Source: Elusimicrobiales bacterium (lineage in GTDB: Bacteria > Elusimicrobiota > Elusimicrobia > Elusimicrobiales > UBA9959). From it: a stretch of DNA of 13,227 nucleotides. Below the pieces are notes generated by a model. It was not told the DNA's origin and did not search any database. It saw nothing but the letters and a program-made list of their open reading frames with translations. Both the position numbers and the translations under genes were made by a program. This document shows, in pieces, positions 1 through 6,429 of the stretch. How positions within the stretch are numbered: the first letter of the stretch is position 1; every line of letters begins with the position of its first letter. The stretch lies in NCBI GenBank assembly GCA_026416895.1, contig JAOAEH010000001.1:1-13227 (forward strand), written 5' to 3'.

Positions 1-19
1 AGATGTGTATAAGAGACAG
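1..19 (+). other. Residual Tn5/Nextera mosaic-end adapter (not genomic)
   Basis: Bases 1-19 read AGATGTGTATAAGAGACAG, identical to the 19-base Tn5 mosaic end used in tagmentation sequencing libraries. It sits exactly at the sequence end, so it is untrimmed adapter and not a natural transposon end. Genuine sequence starts at base 20. Read in frame from base 3 it gives the spurious N-terminus MCIRDR, which should be removed from the first gene. Confidence 0.97.
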
Positions 20-350
20 AGATCATACTGTAATTCATCCTAACAGAGCTAAACCAGTGATAATTGGTAAAGGAGTAACTATAGGACATCATGCAGTAGT
101 ACATGGCTCAGTTATAGGAGATAATTGTCTTATAGGAATGAATGCCACAGTAATGGATTGCGAAGTTGGAGAAAATTCTATAGTTGCTGGAGGATGTGTA
201 ATAACTCCCAATACTAAAATACCTCCAAACAGTTTAGTAGTTGGTGTCCCAGGTAAAATAATAAAACAAATTGATGAGAAATATATTGAGGAATTAAAAA
301 AATCAGCTCAAGAATATATTTCACTTTCAAAAATGTATGAAGATTTTTAA
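20..350 (+). CDS. Gamma-carbonic-anhydrase-type hexapeptide-repeat protein, 5'-truncated
   Basis: This is the C-terminal two thirds of a left-handed beta-helix protein of the gamma-carbonic anhydrase/YrdA/PaaY type. Hexapeptide-like turns run through most of it (IGKGVTIGHH, VIGDNCLIGMNATV, VPGK). The three zinc-ligand positions of the family are visible as the His of VIH and the first and last His of GHHAVVHG, a five-residue spacing. The usual family ends VVGVPGK followed by a helical tail, as here. The family is about 170 aa, so roughly 55-65 residues are missing upstream. The apparent ATG at base 3 lies in adapter sequence. The codon at 18-20 is half adapter; family members often have Gln there, before D-x-x-V-I-H. 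Carbonic anhydrase activity is not established for many members, so a generic acyltransferase-like or metal-binding role remains possible. It lies 21 nt before the response regulator and is probably co-transcribed with it. Confidence 0.9.
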
Positions 351-360
351 ATATTTTTTT

Positions 361-368
361 AAAGAGGA
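361..368 (+). promoter_or_regulatory. Ribosome binding site of the response regulator
   Basis: AAAGAGGA ends 3 nt before the ATG at 372. It is one of the clearer Shine-Dalgarno sequences in the window and fixes the start of the receiver gene. The 21-nt gap behind the preceding stop holds no hairpin that I can see. Confidence 0.7.
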
Positions 369-371
369 TTT

Positions 372-737
372 ATGAAAAAGATAGTAATTATCGAAGATAG
401 TAAACAAACAGTTGAAATTCTTTCAGAAATATTGAAAAAAGAAGGTTATGAGGTTAATATTGCATATGATGGTGTGGAGGGATATAGAATTATAAAAAAA
501 ACAAAACCAGATTTAGTTCTACTAGATCTTTTACTACCAAAAGTAAGCGGTTTTGATATATGTTTTAAAATTTCTCAAGATGATGAAATAAGAAAAACTC
601 CTATAATAATTCTTTCAACTTTAGCTAACGATAAAGAAACATTTAGAAAGCTTAAAACGTATGAAATAATAAAATTTATGAAAAAACCATATAATATTGA
701 TGAACTTTTGGCAGAAATAAAAAAAATTTTAAAATGA
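372..737 (+). CDS. Single-domain (receiver-only) response regulator
   Basis: This is a 121-aa CheY-like receiver domain with no output domain. The acidic pair is E8-D9, the phospho-acceptor is D52 in LLDLLLP, the switch Ser is S82 in IIILST, and the conserved Lys-Pro is K105-P106. All catalytic positions are therefore present, and it should accept phosphate from a histidine kinase, Mg2+-dependently. No kinase is encoded in the window. Without a DNA-binding or enzymatic domain it must act through protein contacts or as a phosphate relay. The start has a good ribosome binding site. The stop overlaps the next start as ATGA (734-737), so translation with the DNA glycosylase gene is probably coupled. 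The target is unknown, and nothing in the sequence ties it functionally to the LPS genes downstream. Confidence 0.93.
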   Translation: MKKIVIIEDSKQTVEILSEILKKEGYEVNIAYDGVEGYRIIKKTKPDLVLLDLLLPKVSGFDICFKISQDDEIRKTPIIILSTLANDKETFRKLKTYEIIKFMKKPYNIDELLAEIKKILK

Positions 738-1471
738 TAAAATTTAAAAATCTTAAAGAAATATACTCAATCTTATACAACTACTACGGTCCGCAAGGAT
801 GGTGGCCTATAATGTCATTAAAAGAAGACAGATTAGTTTATAGAAAAAATTTTTTTGGTCCCTTATCTGAGGATGAATGTTTTGAAATTTCATGTGGTGC
901 AATATTAACTCAAAATATTTCTTGGAGAAATGTAGAAAAATGTATAACAAACCTAAAGAAAACTAATTTTTTATCGCCACAAAAAATATTAAATGCATCA
1001 TCAGAAGAAATTCACTTATTAATTAAACCAAGTGGCTATTATAGACAAAAAACTTTAAAATTAAAAAATTTTTCAAAATGGGTTATTGATCAAGGAGGAA
1101 AACTTAAAAAAATATTTAAAAAGAATCCAAAAGAAATAAGAAAAGAACTATTAAATATAAAAGGAATAGGCAAAGAGACTGCAGATTCTATATTATTATA
1201 TGCAGGTTGTCTTCCTTTTTTTGTCATTGATTTTTATACTGTAAGATTAGTTAATAGAGTATATCTCATTAATGTTTGTGATTATGAAGAATTACAAAAT
1301 ATATTCCATTCTAATTTAGTAAATGATTTTAAAATATTCAATGAATATCATGCTCTTATAGTTGAACATTCAAAAAAATTCTGTAAAAAAGAACTTAATA
1401 ATTGTAAAGATTGTCCTATATTAAAAATTTGTTTAGAAGGTAAAAAATATGTCAATAAAAGAAAAAATTGA
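734..1471 (+). CDS. HhH-GPD DNA glycosylase, endonuclease III superfamily (MagIII-like), with 4Fe-4S loop
   Basis: This 245-aa base-excision-repair glycosylase begins with the YYGPQGWWP stretch seen in the MagIII-like endonuclease III relatives. The helix-hairpin-helix is around 139-151 (NIKGIGKETAD) and the catalytic Asp is D166 in FVIDFYT. The C-terminus carries C217-x6-C224-x2-C227-x5-C233, the canonical EndoIII iron-sulfur spacing. Where EndoIII has its Schiff-base Lys (GVGRKTA), this protein has E148 (GIGKETA). By family knowledge it should therefore be a monofunctional glycosylase without AP-lyase activity, possibly acting on alkylated purines such as 3-methyladenine. The substrate is an inference. 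There is no separate Shine-Dalgarno; the start overlaps the regulator stop (ATGA), and the 3' end overlaps the TPR gene by 23 nt. Confidence 0.88.
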   Translation: MIKFKNLKEIYSILYNYYGPQGWWPIMSLKEDRLVYRKNFFGPLSEDECFEISCGAILTQNISWRNVEKCITNLKKTNFLSPQKILNASSEEIHLLIKPSGYYRQKTLKLKNFSKWVIDQGGKLKKIFKKNPKEIRKELLNIKGIGKETADSILLYAGCLPFFVIDFYTVRLVNRVYLINVCDYEELQNIFHSNLVNDFKIFNEYHALIVEHSKKFCKKELNNCKDCPILKICLEGKKYVNKRKN

Positions 1472-2477
1472 AAGTTTGCTTAACAAAGAGAAAATAAAGG
1501 ATGCAGAAAGACTTATAAGAAAAATAAAAAAGGAAAAAGAATATTACTATTATTATGCTGAAATAATGAGAATGAAAGGTTTTATTACTAAAGCTATTTT
1601 TCTGTTTAAAAAAGCATTAAATGAAATAAATGATAGAGACATCAAATTAAAAATTTTTATAAGAATAATGTCTTTGTTACGAACTATTGGAGATATTAAT
1701 GATTTAAAAAAGTATATTATACTAACTCAAAGATTAAAAGCAAATTCTGAAGAATTTTTATTGGAAAAAGCAATGTGTTTAAGACTTTTTGAAAAATATA
1801 ACCAAGCTAATAAGATTTTCAAAAAACTTAAAAAAATTTATACTAAAAACAAAGATTATCAAGGAATTTCCTATATATTGTGGGCTCAAGGAGGGATATA
1901 TAGAACAAAAGGTAGTATTAATAAATCCATAAATTCTTATAAAAAAGCCAAAAAATATGCTTTAAAAGCTAAAGATAAAACATTATACCTTTATTCAAAC
2001 TTAGGACTTGCAGGTTCATTAAGAATTGCAGCTAAATTGAAAGAATCGTATAAGACTTATTATTCTTGTATTAAGTTATCACCTAATGATGATATGTTTG
2101 CTAAAGGTTATTCTTATTGTGGAGCTGCAAATGCTTTAAGACAAATGGGTTTTTATAAAAAAGCAATCAAATATTATAATAAAGCTCTAAAATATTATTT
2201 AAAAATAAAAGATAATGCAGATATTGCATTAGTATTATGGGGGCTTGCAGAATGTTATAAGAAATATGACATAAATAAAGCTTTAGTTTATTTAAAAAAA
2301 GCTAAAAAATACTTAAAAGATAAAAAAGAAATAAGAGGAAAAATATTGATTCTTTTTAGTGAATCATATATCAGATACATCAAAGGAGATATCAAAAAAG
2401 CAAAAAATCTTTTCAATCGTGCTATGAAATTGTCAAAAAAACATTCAATGTATATATATTTGGAAAATTTTGGTTAA
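1449..2477 (+). CDS. TPR-repeat protein of unknown function
   Basis: This 342-aa, Lys/Tyr-rich, all-helical protein is built of tetratricopeptide-like repeats. About seven helices fit the A-x3-Y/F-x2-A pattern, for example AIFLFKKALNEI, YNQANKIFKKLKKI, INKSINSYKKAKKYA, YKKAIKYYNKALKYY, INKALVYLKKAKKYL and IKKAKNLFNRAMKL. It has no signal peptide, membrane segment or enzymatic motif, so a cytoplasmic scaffold is likely. The high Lys content partly reflects the AT-rich codon use shared with its neighbours. It starts inside the glycosylase gene, with a GAAGG stretch 7-8 nt upstream as a plausible ribosome site, and ends 5 nt before the lptA-like gene. The position suggests co-expression with repair and LPS-transport genes but does not reveal its role. 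Confidence 0.85.
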   Translation: MSIKEKIESLLNKEKIKDAERLIRKIKKEKEYYYYYAEIMRMKGFITKAIFLFKKALNEINDRDIKLKIFIRIMSLLRTIGDINDLKKYIILTQRLKANSEEFLLEKAMCLRLFEKYNQANKIFKKLKKIYTKNKDYQGISYILWAQGGIYRTKGSINKSINSYKKAKKYALKAKDKTLYLYSNLGLAGSLRIAAKLKESYKTYYSCIKLSPNDDMFAKGYSYCGAANALRQMGFYKKAIKYYNKALKYYLKIKDNADIALVLWGLAECYKKYDINKALVYLKKAKKYLKDKKEIRGKILILFSESYIRYIKGDIKKAKNLFNRAMKLSKKHSMYIYLENFG

Positions 2478-2482
2478 AAGGT

Positions 2483-3217
2483 ATGATAAAATATAACTTA
2501 ATGACAATAAAATTTATACCAGCTTTTATTTTTTTAAGCTTAAATTTAAATGTTTTTGGTGAAGAAATTTTTAAAAATGATTTTTTTATGGGTAGTTTAG
2601 TAAAAAGTGATATATGGGAAATTGATAGAACAAAGAAAACAGAAATATTTAAAGGAAATGTTTTTTTTGAAAATAAATTCTATTTATTTAAAGCTGAAAA
2701 TGCAATTTATAACCATCAAACTAAAAAATGGAATATTTTTGGAAATGTTTATTGTAAGAAAAAAATTGATCTAGTTAAATATCTTGAAATTAAGTGCGAA
2801 AGAGCAATATATGATCAAAACACACAAAAAGGTTTTTTATATTCAAATAAAGTTAATAATATAGAAATTAAATATTTTGAAACTGATCAAAATATTTATA
2901 AAGCATTTTCTGAAGAGGCAGTTTTAAATATAATTGATAAAGAAATTTTTTTAAACAAAAATTTTAAAATAATCGTCTCAAGTATAACTGGAAACTCTAA
3001 TCAAGCTATATATAAGGAAATTACTTCTTCTTTTGAAATGCTACAAAACCCTTATATTGATGCTTTTGACGATAAATATAAAGTTTACATCAGAGGAGAT
3101 AGAATAATTTTTAATATAAACAAAAAAAATATTTCTGTTTTTTCTAATGTATACGGAACGCTTTATAAGAGGGAAAATGAAACTAACAGCACAAAATTTA
3201 ACAAAAAGATATGGTAA
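2483..3217 (+). CDS. lptA: LptA/OstA-like periplasmic LPS-transport protein
   Basis: This 244-aa exported protein has a signal peptide at about 1-26 (hydrophobic FIPAFIFLSLNLNVFG, then EE). An OstA/LptA-type beta-jellyroll follows, shown by repeated short strands such as TEIFKGNVFFENK, FKAENAIYN and WNIFGNVYCKKK around residues 53-93, and a similar second half. LptA forms the periplasmic bridge that carries LPS from the inner to the outer membrane. It is longer than the roughly 185 aa of E. coli LptA, so it may hold extra strands. The strongest support is its place directly before lptB. The start is uncertain: the ATG at 2483 has AAGG only 1 nt upstream, and a second in-frame ATG at 2501 would still leave a good signal peptide. 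The 3' end overlaps lptB by 41 nt. The family call rests on pattern and context. Confidence 0.75.
   Translation: MIKYNLMTIKFIPAFIFLSLNLNVFGEEIFKNDFFMGSLVKSDIWEIDRTKKTEIFKGNVFFENKFYLFKAENAIYNHQTKKWNIFGNVYCKKKIDLVKYLEIKCERAIYDQNTQKGFLYSNKVNNIEIKYFETDQNIYKAFSEEAVLNIIDKEIFLNKNFKIIVSSITGNSNQAIYKEITSSFEMLQNPYIDAFDDKYKVYIRGDRIIFNINKKNISVFSNVYGTLYKRENETNSTKFNKKIW
3169..3173 (+). promoter_or_regulatory. Ribosome binding site that sets the lptB start
   Basis: GAGGG lies 3 nt before the ATG at 3177, inside the end of the lptA-like gene. An in-frame ATG at 3147 has no such motif and would add ten residues absent from LptB proteins, so 3177 is preferred. Confidence 0.65.
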
Positions 3218-3896
3218 AAAAATAGTAGTTAATTCAGTTTCAATAAATTTGTTTTCATCAGAAATAGTTGGTTTTTTAGGTCCAAACGGTTCTGGTAAAT
3301 CTACTACTTTTAATATGATAATGGGTTTTGTTAAACCAGATGATGGTAAAGTTTTTTTAAATGAAAACGATATTACTAACTTCCCTGTATATCGTAGAGC
3401 AGAAATAGGTATAGGATATTTAGCACAAGAACCAACTATCTTTAGAGATTTAACTGTAGAAGAAAACATAATAATTGCTCTTGAAAATAAAAATTATACT
3501 AAAGAGTTTATTAGACAAAGAATTGATCATATTTTGAAAGAATTTTCAATAGAACACTTAAAAAAACAAAAAGCCTCAACACTATCTGGAGGTGAAAAGA
3601 GAAGAGTAGAAGTTGCAAGAGTTATGGCTCTAGAGCCAACTGTAATACTTTTGGATGAACCATTTGTTGGAATAGATCCAATTAGTATTAGTGACCTTAA
3701 AAAAATTATAATTTATCTTTCAAAAAAAAACATAGGAATACTTATAAGCGATCATAATGTAAGGGAGACACTTGAAATAACGACTAGAGCTTATCTTATA
3801 TATAAAGGTGAGATAATTGTAAGTGGTACTCCTTATGAACTTATAAATAATGAAAAAGCAAAAAAATTCTATCTTGGAGATAATTTTGAGATATAG
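3177..3896 (+). CDS. lptB: LPS export ABC transporter ATP-binding protein LptB
   Basis: This 239-aa ATPase matches LptB nearly end to end. The Walker A is GPNGSGKST (35-43), followed by the family stretch GIGYLAQEPTIFRDLTVEEN with Q-loop Q84 (most LptB proteins have YLPQE). The signature is LSGGEKRR (136-143), the Walker B LLDEPFVGIDPI with D160-E161, and the H-loop is SDHNVRETL with H193. LptB dimerises under LptF/LptG at the cytoplasmic face of the inner membrane and powers extraction of LPS. LptF and LptG are not in the window. ATG 3177 is chosen over 3147 because of the GAGGG site and the family N-terminus (MKLTAQNLTKRYG). It overlaps lptA upstream and lptC downstream, which favours coupled translation of the three subunits. 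Confidence 0.97.
   Translation: MKLTAQNLTKRYGKKIVVNSVSINLFSSEIVGFLGPNGSGKSTTFNMIMGFVKPDDGKVFLNENDITNFPVYRRAEIGIGYLAQEPTIFRDLTVEENIIIALENKNYTKEFIRQRIDHILKEFSIEHLKKQKASTLSGGEKRRVEVARVMALEPTVILLDEPFVGIDPISISDLKKIIIYLSKKNIGILISDHNVRETLEITTRAYLIYKGEIIVSGTPYELINNEKAKKFYLGDNFEI
3876..3879 (+). promoter_or_regulatory. Ribosome binding site favouring a TTG start for lptC
   Basis: GGAG at 3876-3879 sits 6 nt before an in-frame TTG at 3886. The alternative ATG at 3850 has no Shine-Dalgarno sequence. This motif is the main reason for placing the lptC start at the TTG. Confidence 0.55.
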
Positions 3897-4383
3897 TTAT
3901 ATATTATTTTTATTTTTCATAACATCCTGTTCAGATGTTAAATTAAATAGAATAACTAATGCTATATTTATTAAAAATTTCAATATATCAAATTATTCTT
4001 TTGGAGAAATCAAATGGACTTTAAAATGTAAATATTCAGAAATTTATGAAGAGGATAACACTATCAAATGTAAAATGCCAAATATTTATATTTATAAGAA
4101 AGATGTTTTATCATCCGAGATGAAGTCTCAATATGGTTATGCAGATCTCTTAAAAAGAATATTTTATCTTGAAAAAAATGCTCTTGTTAAATCACATACA
4201 GAAAATATTTGGCTTACGACCGACAAAATCTATTTTGATTATAAAACCGAAGTTATTTTTTCTAATTCACCTACCAAAATATACAAAAATAACTTAACAA
4301 TATATTCACAAGGTTTTGAAGCAAAGTCTGATCTTTCAAATATAAAAATAAAGAAACATACTACACAGATCACCAATAATTAA
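3886..4383 (+). CDS. lptC: LptC-like LPS-transport lipoprotein
   Basis: The N-terminus is a short lipoprotein signal, RYSYILFLFFITSC, with lipobox I-T-S-C. A beta-rich body resembling LptC (DUF1239 family) follows: WTLKCKYSEIYEE, MPNIYIYKK, YADLLKRIFYLEKNALVKS, WLTTDKIYFDYKTEVIFS and PTKIYKNNLTIYSQGFEA. These are the recurring strands seen when LptC/LptA proteins describe LPS-binding edges. LptC receives LPS from LptBFG and hands it to LptA. I place the start at TTG 3886 (165 aa, C15 lipidated) because of the GGAG site and the 11-nt overlap with lptB. An ATG at 3850 would give 177 aa with an acidic residue before the hydrophobic core. E. coli LptC uses a plain membrane anchor; lipidation here is predicted from the Cys. 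The assignment relies on weak similarity plus adjacency to lptAB. Confidence 0.72.
   Translation: MRYSYILFLFFITSCSDVKLNRITNAIFIKNFNISNYSFGEIKWTLKCKYSEIYEEDNTIKCKMPNIYIYKKDVLSSEMKSQYGYADLLKRIFYLEKNALVKSHTENIWLTTDKIYFDYKTEVIFSNSPTKIYKNNLTIYSQGFEAKSDLSNIKIKKHTTQITNN
4380..4383. other. Tail-to-tail overlap of two operons' stop codons
   Basis: The plus-strand lptC stop TAA occupies 4381-4383 and the minus-strand kdsD stop TAA occupies 4382-4380, so the two converging transcription units overlap by four bases. No stem-loop with a T run is visible on either side within coding sequence. Termination must therefore occur inside the opposite gene or be factor-dependent. Confidence 0.85.
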
Positions 4384-5369
4384 AAAAGTATACCTTCTCT
4401 TATCAAATCCTTTTCATCAATAATTCCAACAACTATATCATTTTCATCTACTACTGGTAAATTGTCTATTTTTTTTTCTTCAATTATTTTAGTAGCTTCA
4501 ATAATAGGTAAATCATATCTTATTTTAATAGGATTTTTAGTCATATGAATAGATATTTTATCAGTAAGTTTTATATAACTTATCTTTCTTCTTATATCTC
4601 CATCTGTAAAAAAACCTTTTAATTTGCCTTTTGAATCTACTATAGAAACAGCTCCAAGTGAAGTTAAAGTCATAACTTTAATTGCATCTTCCACAGTATC
4701 ATCTACTTTAACTTTTGGATTATCTTTTCCTTTCCTCATTATATCTACAACTTTTAAATGTATTAATCTTCCTATATTTCCTCCTGGATGAACCTTAGCA
4801 AAATCTTTTTCACTGTATTTTTTTAATTTCATCAAAGTAATTGCTACAGCATCTCCTAATGCCAACATGGAAGTAGTAGAAGATGTAGGAACTAAATTAT
4901 GTGGACAAGCTTCCCTTTTAGTATATAATAAAATAGTTGCATAAGAAAATAAACTAAGTTTTGAATTAGCTTTATTAGTTATTGAAAAAACTTTAATATT
5001 TTTATCTTTTAAAAATTTTGCAAATTTAATAACTTCTATGCTGCTACCAGAGTTTGATAAAACTATTACTATGTCATTTTTATTTATTAATCCTATATCT
5101 CCATGAAGTGCTTCAACTGGGTGTATAAAAACTGAAGGAGTACCAGTAGAAACTAAAGTAGCAGATATTTTTTTTGCAATTATTCCTGATTTACCAATTC
5201 CACTCAATACTACTTTCCCAGATGTTTTTAATATTGAATTTATTAACTCTATAAAATTATCATCTAAACTTTTTTTCATCAATGAATGTAGAGAATCTAT
5301 TTCAGTTTTAATCACTTTTTTAGCAATATCAATTATTAATTTTCTATCTGTTTTTTGGGATTTAGCCAT
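4380..5369 (-). CDS. kdsD: Arabinose-5-phosphate isomerase (KdsD/KpsF/GutQ family)
   Basis: This 329-aa enzyme converts D-ribulose-5-P to D-arabinose-5-P, the first step of Kdo synthesis. It has a SIS sugar-isomerase domain (about 40-185) and two CBS domains (about 210-265 and 275-325), which is the full KdsD architecture. Family-conserved residues are present: K60 in GIGKSG, E112 in SGSSIEV, E153 in KREACPHN and H194 in KVHPGGNIG, matching the proposed active-site residues of E. coli KdsD. It is last in its operon. The ATG at 5369 lies inside the end of the zinc-ribbon gene (34-nt overlap) and has no Shine-Dalgarno, so it probably depends on translational coupling. Its stop overlaps the lptC stop on the other strand. 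The usual partner kdsC is not next to it. Confidence 0.96.
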   Translation of the reverse strand: MAKSQKTDRKLIIDIAKKVIKTEIDSLHSLMKKSLDDNFIELINSILKTSGKVVLSGIGKSGIIAKKISATLVSTGTPSVFIHPVEALHGDIGLINKNDIVIVLSNSGSSIEVIKFAKFLKDKNIKVFSITNKANSKLSLFSYATILLYTKREACPHNLVPTSSTTSMLALGDAVAITLMKLKKYSEKDFAKVHPGGNIGRLIHLKVVDIMRKGKDNPKVKVDDTVEDAIKVMTLTSLGAVSIVDSKGKLKGFFTDGDIRRKISYIKLTDKISIHMTKNPIKIRYDLPIIEATKIIEEKKIDNLPVVDENDIVVGIIDEKDLIREGILF

Positions 5370-5599
5370 GGCGTCATTTCAGGAGGAATTATTCTTTGTT
5401 CATATGGTGGAGGAAGTTTTCTAAGAAAATGTCCTACAACAAAATATAAGAGTGTTAAAGATATATATATTAACAACAGAGTTTTAAGGTGCCATTTTGC
5501 ATCACAGAACCAAACAGGAGGTTTAGTTAAATCTGTTTCACACTTTTTACAGTATTTTGTATCAGGTTTATTAACAAAATTACAGTTTGGGCATTTCAT
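5336..5599 (-). CDS. Small zinc-ribbon, single-pass membrane protein of unknown function
   Basis: This 87-aa protein starts with a zinc ribbon, C3-x2-C6 and C17-x2-C20 (MKCPNCNF and YCKKCETD). A Trp-rich linker and one hydrophobic segment at about 38-55 (LKTLLLIYISLTLLYFVVG) follow, then a proline-rich tail (KLPPPYEQRIIPPEMTPW). It is probably an inner-membrane protein with the zinc ribbon in the cytoplasm. The start overlaps the kdsA stop as ATGA (5599-5596), and the end overlaps kdsD by 34 nt, so it is translated as part of the Kdo operon. That embedding, and the correctly spaced Cys pairs, argue that it is real. No function is assignable. It could be an assembly or regulatory factor for the Kdo enzymes, but that is inference from position only. 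Confidence 0.8.
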   Translation of the reverse strand: MKCPNCNFVNKPDTKYCKKCETDLTKPPVWFCDAKWHLKTLLLIYISLTLLYFVVGHFLRKLPPPYEQRIIPPEMTPWLNPKKQIEN

Positions 5600-6429
5600 A
5601 ATATAGATTTTACAAATTTATCAAGTTTAGTTAAAGTAGAAATAAAACTTTCTGCTTCTTTTAATGGGATAGAATTTGGACCATCTGAAAGTGCATTCTC
5701 TGGATCTATATGAGTTTCAAAAAATACTCCTGCTATAGAACATGAAATTGCTGCTTTAGAAAGAGAAAGTATAAACTCCCTCTCACCACCCGATCTATCC
5801 CCAAGTCCTCCAGGTTTTTGTACAGAATGAGTTGCATCATATATTACAGGATATTGACATTCTTTTTTTATAATATCAAATGATCTTATATCAACTACTA
5901 AATTATTGTATCCAAACATATAACCTCTTTCTGTAATAAGTATTGACTCATTTCCTCGACTTTCAATTTTTTTAACTATATTTTTAACATCCCAAGGAGC
6001 TATAAATTGTCCTTTTTTAACGTTTATAACTTTTTTTGTATCTGCAGCTGCTAGTAATATATCTGTTTGCCTACATAAAAATGCTGGTATTTGTATGATA
6101 TCACAAACTTCAGCAACGATTTCTGCCTGTTGAGGCAAGTGAATATCAACCAATATTGGTAAATTCAATTTTTTTTTAATTTCTTTTAAGATCTCAATCC
6201 CTTCTTTAATCCCAGGACCTCTAAATGAATTTAAGGAACTTCTATTAGCTTTATCAAAAGATGCTTTAGCTATAAAATTTACTCCGATCTTAGCAGTTAT
6301 TTCCTTTAACTCTTTTAAAGTTAAATAATAATTTTCAAAACTTTCGATTACACATGTTCCAGCTATAAAAACTATAGGAAGTTCATTAGATATTTCTATT
6401 TGATAATTTTCAATTTTTACTTTTTTCAT
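5596..6429 (-). CDS. kdsA: 3-deoxy-8-phosphooctulonate (Kdo-8-P) synthase, metal-dependent type
   Basis: This 277-aa enzyme condenses phosphoenolpyruvate and arabinose-5-P to Kdo-8-P. Family motifs are AGTCVIES (23-30), IAKASFDKANRSS, FRGPG (69-73), PILVDIH, IQIPAFLCRQTD, KKGQFIAPWD, ITERG, YDATHSVQ, GGLGDRSGGERE and the metal site FFETHIDP with LSDGPN. The residue after GT is C26, where metal-independent enzymes such as that of E. coli have Asn. With H201, E238 and D249 this gives the full Cys/His/Glu/Asp metal-ligand set of the Aquifex-like class II enzymes. The start has a strong AAGGAG site and overlaps the pyrG end by 20 nt. It sits between pyrG and a small zinc-ribbon gene in the Kdo operon. 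Confidence 0.97.
   Translation of the reverse strand: MKKVKIENYQIEISNELPIVFIAGTCVIESFENYYLTLKELKEITAKIGVNFIAKASFDKANRSSLNSFRGPGIKEGIEILKEIKKKLNLPILVDIHLPQQAEIVAEVCDIIQIPAFLCRQTDILLAAADTKKVINVKKGQFIAPWDVKNIVKKIESRGNESILITERGYMFGYNNLVVDIRSFDIIKKECQYPVIYDATHSVQKPGGLGDRSGGEREFILSLSKAAISCSIAGVFFETHIDPENALSDGPNSIPLKEAESFISTLTKLDKFVKSIL

Noticed and set aside
1..19. A natural Tn5/IS50 end or transposon insertion
   Set aside because: The match sits exactly at the sequence terminus and has the engineered mosaic-end sequence, with no transposase gene nearby. Library adapter is the simpler explanation.
3..20. ATG at base 3 as the start of the gamma-carbonic-anhydrase-like gene
   Set aside because: It lies in the sequencing adapter; the protein homology begins only after base 20.
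351..371. T-rich stretch after the first gene as an intrinsic terminator
   Set aside because: There is no GC-containing stem before the T run, so it is more likely ordinary AT-rich spacer within an operon.
1449..2477. Repeat-rich gene as a tandem DNA repeat
   Set aside because: The repetition is at the level of degenerate TPR helices and A/T codon bias; I see no tandem nucleotide units.
3147..3176. Upstream ATG as the lptB start
   Set aside because: It has no ribosome site and adds ten residues not typical of LptB, while ATG 3177 has GAGGG at proper spacing.
3041..3469. Minus-strand open frame across the lptA/lptB junction
   Set aside because: It is a shadow of lptB, whose ATPase motifs are unmistakable, and has no domain of its own.
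5355..5606. Plus-strand open frame opposite the zinc-ribbon gene
   Set aside because: It is antisense to a gene with clear CxxC pairs and operon overlaps, and its translation shows no recognisable domain.
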